This document shows, one piece after another, positions 18,381 to 25,147 of a stretch of 37,347 nucleotides of DNA (its first letter is position 1; each line of letters starts with the position of its first letter). Both the position numbers and the translations under genes were made by a program. The notes beneath the pieces were generated by a model. It made no database searches. It had not been told where the DNA came from and worked only from the letters and a program-made list of their open reading frames with translations. This stretch comes from Ardenticatenaceae bacterium (GTDB lineage Bacteria; Chloroflexota; Anaerolineae; Promineifilales; Promineifilaceae): contig WYBM01000011.1 in assembly GCA_011525915.1 (NCBI GenBank), positions 1 through 37,347 of the forward strand, in the 5' to 3' direction.

Positions 18381-18620
18381 ATGAGGACTTATACGCTGAC
18401 GATTTCTCTAAAAGCGAACCAGCATAACCTGTTTGCCGATGGGCAGCTTGTTTACAACGAAGAGGGATTACTCTGCCTGGGTTGCCGGCTGTTGTGGGTC
18501 TGTTGGACCTGGCGGCACAGTTTGGCCGCTGTTCATATCCAGCGAACTATGCCGGAAACTGAGGCCGAAGATGCCCGGATTCCTGACTGGGTACTCAGGC
18601 CGCTACCTAAGGATTTTTAA
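18381..18620 (+). CDS. Small hypothetical protein
   Basis: A 79-residue protein from ATG 18381 (MRTYTLTISLKANQHNLFAD...), with AAGG 8 nt upstream. A longer frame opens at TTG 18297 but would overlap the small peptide gene. It has strand-like alternation, a Cys pair (CLGCRLLWVC) and a polar end. No family recognised. It lies 21 bp before the coupling ATPase and is probably part of the same transcript. Confidence 0.55.
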   Translation: MRTYTLTISLKANQHNLFADGQLVYNEEGLLCLGCRLLWVCWTWRHSLAAVHIQRTMPETEAEDARIPDWVLRPLPKDF

Positions 18621-18641
18621 CACGATTTTCTAAAGGAACCC

Positions 18642-21506
18642 GTGCCCATGCGCCACCATAAGCTTCACCGTTCCCTTCTCATTGCTCTCATCCTTGTTTT
18701 TCTGACTAATACCGGCCTCCTGGTTCTCCATGTCACCGGCCGGATAGACCTGGGTGACCTGCCCCAGGCACGGCTGCCGCTGCTGGCTTTGCTCCTGTCA
18801 GGCACGGCCGTGTGGCTGGTGCGACACCGGTATCGGCGCGGGCAAAGGGAGTTAAACCAGGCGGCCAGCCAGCAAGGGGTTCTGCTCCTCCTGGCACCCC
18901 ATCCTGATGAACCGCTGGCCACTCATGATTTGTACCGGCGCTTTCCCGGACAATACATTCAGCGCCAGGGAGATTGGCCCTGTGCTCATATCGGCCTGGA
19001 GCTGGTCGGTGACCCATTTCAGATGCGGTATGGCGTTTTTCTACCTGATCGGCAGCTGCGGCCGGCCGCTGTCAAAGAGATTGCCCATGAATGGCATGGC
19101 ACCCAAATAGAAGCTGTGCCCATGACGGCCAAGGGTGCAGCGGCAGACCTTGTTCGCGGGGCGGCTGTCCAGGGGCAGGCCAGAATTGTTTGGTGCAGGC
19201 TCAAGTTAGAGAAGGATGATGTTTACCCACTGCACATTTTGGACGAGCCGAAGCGTTACGGGTCACGGGCTCGTGACCAGGCCGAAACATTTCTGGCAGC
19301 CGTGAACGCCACCACCGCAGGTGTTCAAACGGGTGTGCAAATATTGATCCGGCCGGTGCCGGCATCTGTGGCGGATAGATGGTCGGCCCATGTACGCAAA
19401 TTGGAAGAAAAACTAAACAACAGGGGTACCCGTTCCCGCCGCAGCGGGGATGGTCTGGCCGTAACCAGCCAATCTTATGGCCCGCAGAATGAGCACCGCC
19501 TGCGCCAGGAAATCGGAGATATTGCCCCTCGTTTGGGGGAGGTCAAGTACGAAGTCAGTTTAACTATCTTTGCCGCTGGTGACAGAGCGGGTGAGGAGCT
19601 AGAGCGGGAGATGGAGCGGATCGCCCAAAACATCCAGGCCGAGACGCGTGGCCAGTACAACGAACTGGTTATGGCCGAACGCGGCCGTACCTGGACACCG
19701 GTACTGGGTCGGCAATTTCCGGAAAAAGGGGGTTTCATTCTCACGGCTGGCGAGTGTGGTCGTCTCTTTCACATACCGGACAGAGAGACGATGTCCCTAT
19801 ACCCTAAATTGCACATTTCAGCGGCCAACGTCAGGGGGCCCGTAGCTGATGTGATTGTGCCTCCGGCCCAGGTACCGGCCCATATCCTGCCGGGCGAAAA
19901 ACAGGGGCCGCGAGCGCGGGTATACGGGACGTTTGACACGCCCACCGGCGAAACGTTATATGTCGGCCAGCCCCTCTCCGCCACCGTCACCCATAGCCTG
20001 GTAACCGGGTCCAATGGCACAGGCAAAAGCGTCGGCGCCGCCAATATTGCCTTGCAGGATTGGTTGGGTGGCAACGCTGTCCTGGTGATCGATCCCCATG
20101 GGGCTCTACTGGACGATATTCTGGCCGGTGTGCCGCTTGAGCGCGAAGGAGAGATCCATATCTTGGACATGGAAAGCAAGCAGCCATTCCAGTTTAATAT
20201 ATGCCGGGTGGGGTATGGGCAGGGCATCGAGACAACGGTCGACTATCTGATGGAAGCGATTCGCATTGGGGAGCCTGCCTCTTGGGATAGTGCTGTGGGT
20301 ATGAAAGAAGTGCTGGAAAATGCGTTCACGGTAGCTTTGTATGGGGACGCGTCTGCTTCCCTGACAGATGTGGCTGGTGTGCTGGATCCGGCGACACGGT
20401 TGGGGATGGTAGAAAAAGTGACGGCCGGCACCCCTGAAGCCCAAGAGGCTGTCCATTTTTGGCAAGATGTCTTCCCCCAGTGGAACAAAAATGACCAGAA
20501 GCGGGCGCTAACGGCCGCCCAGCGGCGGGTGAAGAAATTCCTCAAATCGCCGGCGCTGCGCCGGACGCTGGCCGGTAGTCACACGACCTTTGACCTGGCT
20601 GAGGCGATCCGACGGCGAAAACTCATTCTGGTACCGATGCCCAAGACGCTCGGGGCTGAGACCAAACGTATCTGGAGTGCACTCCTGGTACGGGAGTTTA
20701 TCTCCGTGATGATGCGGCTGCCGGAAGCAGATAGGAAATACACAACCTTGATTGTCGATGAACTCAAAGACACTATCGGTACGCTGGCTGAATTTGTCAA
20801 ATCGATTGTGGAGCAGCTGCGCAAGTACGATACGAGCGGCAACTTCTTTACCCAGGCCTTTAACCATTTGCCGGAGGATGTCCTGTTGGTCTTCAAGAAT
20901 GAATGCCGCACCCAGGTTTGTTTCAACTGTGGGCCGGATAATGCTGCCATCGCCGCTAGTGTGATGGGGGACGGCGTCACTGCCAGAGATATTCAGAAGT
21001 TACCGCCGCACCATGCTTTTGTCAAACTGGCGATACCAGGAGCCCAGACATCACCTTGTTTAATCTATATGTTGCCGCCCATCTCACCGCCCAAAACGGC
21101 CGTTCCTCCTGGTCATGAGGGGCTAAAGCCACGACCACCACGAAGTATGTTCAAGACCGCGCCGGCGGGGATAAATCCGGCGCATTGGCAGCCGGAAGAA
21201 TTGCTAGGGTGGTTGGAAACTGGTGCCGAAAACAGCCGGGATGCTATCTTGACGCATTTGAGTACCTTGTCATTGACGGAATTGGAAGCTGTCTGGCAAA
21301 AGAAGCGGCAGTTAGACAGGTGGCGACGGGAGCAGCTTGTTAAAAAACCGTGGATCATTCCTGATAAAGTGAAGCGCATCAAAGCGATTTCAGCCGCCAC
21401 GATTGGCATACCCTGGTGGTTAAGTGACATGGCCTATGCTCAAAAGCGTATCCAGTCCTCCCCTGTGCCTAAGCGTCAGCGAGAAATGGAGCAAACGTAT
21501 GACTAA
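18642..21506 (+). CDS. VirD4/TraG-type coupling ATPase
   Basis: A 954-residue membrane ATPase. Two N-terminal helices (SLLIALILVFLTNTGLLVL and a second at about 42-60) anchor it. A long N-terminal domain of about 380 residues precedes the motor. Walker A is GSNGTGKS (about 456-463), followed by AVLVIDPHGALL; Walker B is TLIVDELKDT with Asp-Glu at 706-707; FFTQAFNHLPEDVL and CFNCGPDNAAIAASVMGD fit the later motor motifs of VirD4/TraD/HerA proteins with a TraM-recognition-like part. Such proteins bring DNA or protein substrates to the channel. The start may be GTG 18642 or ATG 18648, both behind AAAGGA. The 3' end overlaps the primase gene by 8 bp. The C-terminal 100 residues are charged and unassigned. 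Confidence 0.85.
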   Translation: MPMRHHKLHRSLLIALILVFLTNTGLLVLHVTGRIDLGDLPQARLPLLALLLSGTAVWLVRHRYRRGQRELNQAASQQGVLLLLAPHPDEPLATHDLYRRFPGQYIQRQGDWPCAHIGLELVGDPFQMRYGVFLPDRQLRPAAVKEIAHEWHGTQIEAVPMTAKGAAADLVRGAAVQGQARIVWCRLKLEKDDVYPLHILDEPKRYGSRARDQAETFLAAVNATTAGVQTGVQILIRPVPASVADRWSAHVRKLEEKLNNRGTRSRRSGDGLAVTSQSYGPQNEHRLRQEIGDIAPRLGEVKYEVSLTIFAAGDRAGEELEREMERIAQNIQAETRGQYNELVMAERGRTWTPVLGRQFPEKGGFILTAGECGRLFHIPDRETMSLYPKLHISAANVRGPVADVIVPPAQVPAHILPGEKQGPRARVYGTFDTPTGETLYVGQPLSATVTHSLVTGSNGTGKSVGAANIALQDWLGGNAVLVIDPHGALLDDILAGVPLEREGEIHILDMESKQPFQFNICRVGYGQGIETTVDYLMEAIRIGEPASWDSAVGMKEVLENAFTVALYGDASASLTDVAGVLDPATRLGMVEKVTAGTPEAQEAVHFWQDVFPQWNKNDQKRALTAAQRRVKKFLKSPALRRTLAGSHTTFDLAEAIRRRKLILVPMPKTLGAETKRIWSALLVREFISVMMRLPEADRKYTTLIVDELKDTIGTLAEFVKSIVEQLRKYDTSGNFFTQAFNHLPEDVLLVFKNECRTQVCFNCGPDNAAIAASVMGDGVTARDIQKLPPHHAFVKLAIPGAQTSPCLIYMLPPISPPKTAVPPGHEGLKPRPPRSMFKTAPAGINPAHWQPEELLGWLETGAENSRDAILTHLSTLSLTELEAVWQKKRQLDRWRREQLVKKPWIIPDKVKRIKAISAATIGIPWWLSDMAYAQKRIQSSPVPKRQREMEQTYD

Positions 21507-22506
21507 AGAAAGAAAACTATCGATGTTGCATGCCGCTCTGGCTTACACGGAGCATGGCATCTCTGTGATTCCCAGCCATCCGCAAACGAAACGGCCGTTT
21601 TGGCCGCGGTTACCTAAGGTGGATCACCCGCGCCGGCCAGGGAAAAAGAAAGCGGTGTGGAAACCCTTTCAAACCCGGATTGCCGAACCGGCCATGATAC
21701 GGTACTGGTTTGGCGATAACTATCCTAATGTGACGGTTGTTTGTGGGCAGGTCAGTGGCGGGTTGGTCGTGTTCGATTTTGATTATGAAGCCGATGTCAC
21801 CATGCCTGCCTGGTTAAAGGTGATTGGCTCCGCCTTGCGTCCATTATTTCCCATTGGTCGCAGTGGTAAAGGGTACCATGCTTATGTGCGAGTAGCAGGC
21901 ATGCAGGTGGCGACGGAAAAAGTTGCTTTTAATGAAGAAGGCGAACTCCTTATAGACGTGAAAGCAGAGGGTGGGTTGGTACAGGCGCCGCCGTCGCTGC
22001 ATCCGTCGGGATGCCGGTATCGCTGGTTGCGCGGGCATCCAGGGCAGATCCCAACGCTTACCCAGGCTGCATTTTGCCGGCTGTTGGCGGTCGCCAGGTC
22101 GCTCGATAGGCGGCCGACACAACGGCCGTTAACAGAAGCTGAAGTTGATGTCTGGCGTGTTGTCCAACTGCCGCAGAATGGGGATGGGATTGCCTATCGC
22201 TTGAACCGGTATGTTGAGGTTTCCGTTGCCAATGAATGTGCCCGGCTGGCCCATGCTCTCAAGGGGGAGCGTAATGACAGCCTTAATTTGGCTGCTTTCC
22301 GGCTAGGCCGTTTTGTCGGAGCTGGTCTGTTGACCACGGACCAGGTGTACCAGGCCTTGTTGCAGGCTTGCCAGGCTAATAACTACCTCCAAGATGATGG
22401 TTTAGCGGCGTTCCGACGCACCTACCGCAGCGGCCTGATCAATGGTAGGAAAGTGGGAGCAGCCTTTCTGCCGGAATTGCTGCGTCGGATGAGTACGGAA
22501 AAATAG
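21499..22506 (+). CDS. Prim-pol type DNA primase/polymerase
   Basis: A 335-residue protein with the bifunctional primase-polymerase (AEP) N-terminal domain. It starts AALAYTEHGISVIPSHPQTKRP, the typical entry of this family; the metal pair is VFDFDYE (Asp 93 and 95) and RSGKGYHAYV (His 127) gives the third active-site element. Residues beyond 200 are a helical C-terminal part ending GLINGRKVGAAFLPELL; a helicase domain is not fused. ATG 21499 overlaps the coupling gene stop (ATGACTAA); the frame is open further upstream but that would run deep into the previous gene. It suggests a self-replicating or plasmid-like element, with the control region that follows as a candidate origin. Confidence 0.85.
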   Translation: MTKERKLSMLHAALAYTEHGISVIPSHPQTKRPFWPRLPKVDHPRRPGKKKAVWKPFQTRIAEPAMIRYWFGDNYPNVTVVCGQVSGGLVVFDFDYEADVTMPAWLKVIGSALRPLFPIGRSGKGYHAYVRVAGMQVATEKVAFNEEGELLIDVKAEGGLVQAPPSLHPSGCRYRWLRGHPGQIPTLTQAAFCRLLAVARSLDRRPTQRPLTEAEVDVWRVVQLPQNGDGIAYRLNRYVEVSVANECARLAHALKGERNDSLNLAAFRLGRFVGAGLLTTDQVYQALLQACQANNYLQDDGLAAFRRTYRSGLINGRKVGAAFLPELLRRMSTEK

Positions 22507-22545
22507 CCGTACCACTCTCTGCTTGTCGATGGGGTGGGGGGTAAA

Positions 22546-22571
22546 GGGCACACATTGGCTTTGGTGTGCCC
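22546..22571 (+). repeat. Perfect 8-bp hairpin after the primase gene
   Basis: GGGCACAC (22546-22553), a 10-nt loop and GTGTGCCC (22564-22571), 40 bp after the primase stop. No T run follows directly, so it is a weak candidate for an intrinsic terminator and could equally stabilise the 3' end of the long message. Confidence 0.65.
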
Positions 22572-22652
22572 GCTGAACCTTAAAAATTGGGATTTTGCTG
22601 GTATTATTTGTTGATTTTGTGCAACAGTTGATGTAATAATACAACAATATTC

Positions 22653-22681
22653 TTGACACAAATTTAAGTTTGTATTAGTAT
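22653..22681 (+). promoter_or_regulatory. Rightward promoter A
   Basis: TTGACA (22653-22658), a 17-nt spacer and TAGTAT (22676-22681) form a near-consensus sigma70-type promoter. The 26-bp repeat begins exactly at the -10 box. No gene lies directly behind it; a transcript would run as a leader or small RNA toward the ATPase gene. Confidence 0.6.
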
Positions 22682-22701
22682 ACTTAAGAGTATACTATTT
22701 A
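22676..22701 (+). repeat. Operator-like repeat, copy A
   Basis: TAGTAT followed by ACTTAAGAGTATACTATTTA. AGTATACT occurs twice, spaced by TAAG. It covers the -10 box of promoter A, an ideal place for a repressor. Confidence 0.65.
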
Positions 22702-22793
22702 CCATCATCCTCACCAGCTAATTGGTGAAGGTGGCTAGTTGTGTTTAGTTCCCCAGAATTACGCAAGCGGGCTAGAGTCATCAAGATGGTGAT

Positions 22794-22829
22794 TAGTCTA
22801 CTTGAGAGTAGTCTACTTTGAAGTAGACT
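22794..22829 (+). repeat. Operator-like repeat, copy B, with perfect palindrome
   Basis: TAGTCT followed by ACTTGAGAGTAGTCTACTTT. Its right half extends into AGTCTACTT-TG-AAGTAGACT (22810-22829), a perfect 9-bp inverted repeat. No -35 box stands 17 bp upstream, so this copy is not itself a promoter. Confidence 0.65.
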
Positions 22830-22936
22830 GCAGTATTTAACAGTTGGCCCTCTCTTTCTGCCTTTGCCTGCTGGCTTCCCTTTCACTTTATGCAATCAAA
22901 TACCAACCAAAATGGATAGCCAGACAGAAGAGCTAT

Positions 22937-22962
22937 TAGCATACTCAAAAGTAGTCTATTTG
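22937..22962 (+). repeat. Operator-like repeat, copy C
   Basis: TAGCAT followed by ACTCAAAAGTAGTCTATTTG. It is embedded in a larger inverted repeat whose arms are TTAGCAT (22936-22942) and ATGCTAA (22968-22974). Most diverged of the four copies. Confidence 0.6.
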
Positions 22963-23019
22963 AAAACATGCTAATAGAAGTGATGTCCAAAGGTGAGGCA
23001 AGCAGGGAACTCCCAGCAA

Positions 23020-23039
23020 TTGTTGTATTGCCACAACAA
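23020..23039. repeat. 7-bp inverted repeat
   Basis: TTGTTGT and ACAACAA separated by ATTGCC, between repeat copies C and D. Not followed by a T run. Confidence 0.5.
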
Positions 23040-23065
23040 ACCCGAACAAATGATCGACTAAAGTG

Positions 23066-23094
23066 TTGACAAAATGCCAGGTATGGATTACTCT
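23066..23094 (+). promoter_or_regulatory. Promoter D of the DUF234-type ATPase gene
   Basis: TTGACA (23066-23071), a 17-nt spacer and TACTCT (23089-23094). Same geometry as promoter A. Transcription would start near 23101 and leave a leader of about 38 nt with GAGGTG before ATG 23139. Confidence 0.6.
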
Positions 23095-23114
23095 ACTTGA
23101 AAGTAGACTACTTT
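23089..23114 (+). repeat. Operator-like repeat, copy D
   Basis: TACTCT followed by ACTTGAAAGTAGACTACTTT. As in copy A, the repeat starts at the -10 box and would cover the transcription start, so a bound protein should repress the ATPase gene. Confidence 0.65.
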
Positions 23115-23138
23115 ATTTTATGCTAACGAGGTGTTGTT

Positions 23139-24620
23139 ATGGAATCGGCCTTTATTGGACGTAAAGATGAGTTAGCATTATTGGATCAGTTCTGGCAGTC
23201 TGACAAAGCGGCCTTGATCATCTTGTATGGACGCCGTCGCGTGGGCAAGACCCGCTTGTTAACAGAATGGATCCAAGAGCACGAAGACAGCGGTCTTTAC
23301 TGGATGGCGCCAGCCACCTCGGCTTTGGATCAGCTGCGTTCCTTCTCGCAAGCGCTGATGGATTTTTCCAATCCAGGTGCACCTGTCCCTGAAGATTTTA
23401 CTTATTCAACCTGGGAATTGGCCCTACATCAGGCCTCTTTAGTGGGGCAGGAGCAGCGGATGGCCCTCTTTATTGATGAGGTGACCTACTTGATGGAAGT
23501 GAACAATACCATCGTAGGCACTTTGCAAAAAGCGTGGGATCAGTGGCTGAGTAAATCCAACCTCATTCTGGCTTTGTCAGGCTCCCAACTAGGTTTAATG
23601 CAGCGTCAATTCTTATCTTACCAGGCACCGTTGTACGGTCGGGCCAGTGCTCACCTGCAACTGCCGCCCTTGCCTTTTGGGGTGACTGAACAATATTTCC
23701 CCAATTACAGTGCGGCCGAACGGGTGGCCATCTACGCTATCTGGGGCGGTATCCCCGCTTACTGGGAGCGTCTCGATAGCACGCTTTCCGTTATCGATAA
23801 CTTGCAGAATCAGCTGCGGCCGGCCAATGCCTGGATGCTGGATGAACCCCGCACTCTGCTGCAGGACTTTATCACCGATCCCTACAACTATGTGGGTCTC
23901 ATTCGCGCCATTTCTTATGGTGCCCATACCTTGAGTGATATTAGCAGCCGTTCCGGGTTATCGGGTGGGCCGGCTTCAAAATACCTGAGTGTCCTGCGCG
24001 ATACCGGCTTTGTGGAGCGGCGGGTGCCCATTATGGAGCGTTCGGCCGATTCACGGCGCGGACGATACTTCGTCACCGATCCCTACCTGCGTTTTTTCTA
24101 TCGTTTCCTGGCCGCTTTTCAATCTAAATTGGCTCTAGGCAAAATGGAGCAAACGCTGCGCTCTATAGAACAGGATCTGCCCCAATTTATCGAAGGCAAT
24201 ACCTGGCAGGAGCTGTGCCGAGAATGGGTGCTGCGAGCCAGTGCTCACGATGAGCTGCCGGTAACCATAGAGAAAGTGGGCAGCGAGTGGAAGCGCACCT
24301 ATGCCCTTGATGTGGTGGGGGTTAGTTATGATGCTCGCTCCCTGGTTGTAGGGAATTGTTTCTGGCAAGAGATGCCGGCTGATATTGATTGCATTCTTGA
24401 CCTGGTTAAACGAACTGCTTCCATTGTACCAGATGAGGAAGATTGGACAGTTTATTTTGTTGGATTTTCTGCTTTTGGGTGGACGGAACAGGCGCAAGAA
24501 GAGGCAGATACGGCCGTTCAGTCTGGCCGAGGTCGGCGGAAATGGCATCCAGCCGGTATACGATTGATAGATTTAGCCCAGCTGGATGCTGATTTGGCAC
24601 GTTGGTCGGAAGGAGCCTGA
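23139..24620 (+). CDS. DUF234-type AAA ATPase
   Basis: A 493-residue ATP-binding protein of the ATPase type with a C-terminal DUF234 domain, common in archaea and in some bacteria. It opens with FIGRKDELALLDQFW, then Walker A GRRRVGKT (31-38), and Walker B MALFIDEV (Asp-Glu at 113-114), then LILALSGSQ (sensor-like). A winged-helix-like segment follows (LSDISSRSGLSGGPASKYLSVLRDTGFVERRVP) and GRYFVTDPYLRFFYRFL, typical of this family before the C-terminal nuclease-like fold. The C-terminal part keeps a YALDVVGV...NCFW stretch, reminiscent of the restriction-endonuclease-like fold (DxxG...K/CxW), but a complete active site cannot be confirmed. Members are often found with mobile elements; their role is not settled. 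GAGGTG precedes the ATG. Its promoter carries operator copy D. Confidence 0.8.
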   Translation: MESAFIGRKDELALLDQFWQSDKAALIILYGRRRVGKTRLLTEWIQEHEDSGLYWMAPATSALDQLRSFSQALMDFSNPGAPVPEDFTYSTWELALHQASLVGQEQRMALFIDEVTYLMEVNNTIVGTLQKAWDQWLSKSNLILALSGSQLGLMQRQFLSYQAPLYGRASAHLQLPPLPFGVTEQYFPNYSAAERVAIYAIWGGIPAYWERLDSTLSVIDNLQNQLRPANAWMLDEPRTLLQDFITDPYNYVGLIRAISYGAHTLSDISSRSGLSGGPASKYLSVLRDTGFVERRVPIMERSADSRRGRYFVTDPYLRFFYRFLAAFQSKLALGKMEQTLRSIEQDLPQFIEGNTWQELCREWVLRASAHDELPVTIEKVGSEWKRTYALDVVGVSYDARSLVVGNCFWQEMPADIDCILDLVKRTASIVPDEEDWTVYFVGFSAFGWTEQAQEEADTAVQSGRGRRKWHPAGIRLIDLAQLDADLARWSEGA

Positions 24621-24730
24621 TACGCTTTGGCTGACGTTTGACAATCTAACTGATGATTCCAGGTAAATGCCTGCACGTATTTGCCTGATATCAAATTGAG
24701 GGTGATATAAGCATCCTTAACAACAAAGCC

Positions 24731-24746
24731 AGGTGTGACCGCACCT
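24731..24746. repeat. Inverted repeat AGGTG-TGACCG-CACCT
   Basis: Five-bp arms around TGACCG. The same centre with GGTGTG/CACACC arms recurs 257 bp downstream, so the pair may be binding sites of one regulator. Seen directly; function is inferred. Confidence 0.5.
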
Positions 24747-24987
24747 AGCTTTGCAAAGTACATAGGTCGCTTGTTGGCACTATTGGGCGGATTTTATTTT
24801 GCCATGTCCCTTGGATGGGGAGGGGTATCTTGTATCCCTGTGGCTTGATTTGCTAATGCTTTGGTGTCAGGCTTGCATCTATGTACTGATGAATTTGTTT
24901 TCTGGTTTTACCATCCTGGAAAACAAAAGGCCAGACCCTGTGTCTAGCCTTGCTGCATAAAAACTGAACCACACGCTTTTGTGTTTG

Positions 24988-25005
24988 GGTGTGTGACCGC
25001 ACACC
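24988..25005. repeat. Inverted repeat GGTGTG-TGACCG-CACACC
   Basis: Six-bp perfect arms around TGACCG, about 140 bp before the start of the 450-residue protein gene. Related to the site at 24731. Confidence 0.5.
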
Positions 25006-25147
25006 TGCAAAAGTGCCCCTTAAGTGGGGAGGGGGGATTTGTGCCCATTTGTGGTTCACATACCACCAAATAGGAGGATAGCACAGGTTGATCCCTGTGT
25101 CAATGGATTATGCATTCGCATAGATAATTGATGCTGGGGAAAACCCT

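Larger units (their letters stand above)
22507..23138. promoter_or_regulatory. AT-rich control region with four repeats, possible origin
   Basis: A 632-bp gap, much richer in AT than the flanks. It has a perfect 8-bp hairpin at 22546-22571, four copies of a 26-bp repeat beginning at 22676, 22794, 22937 and 23089, two promoters built into the first and last copy, and a 7-bp inverted repeat (TTGTTGT/ACAACAA, 23020-23039). No gene longer than about 28 codons is seen. The primase next door and repeated sites allow an iteron-type origin, but the fit of repeats to promoters speaks more for operators. Confidence 0.6.
24621..25147. other. Long intergenic region with two related inverted repeats
   Basis: A gap of 527 bp without a convincing gene. 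Reading frames on the reverse strand (up to 81 codons) have no ribosome site and overlap real genes or low-complexity sequence. It holds two sites with the same TGACCG centre flanked by matching arms (24731-24746 and 24988-25005). Confidence 0.5.

Noticed and set aside
22912..23069. Two tiny reading frames (20 and 28 codons, from ATG 22912 and ATG 22983) in the control region
   Set aside because: They lie in different frames, lack good ribosome sites and overlap the repeats and the TTGACA box; more likely chance.
22676..23114. CRISPR array
   Set aside because: The repeats are imperfect, the spacing differs (118, 143, 152 bp), and two copies are clearly part of promoters; no cas genes.
24853..25059. 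Reverse-strand frame of 68 codons in the long gap
   Set aside because: No ribosome site, unusual composition and no neighbours in that direction.
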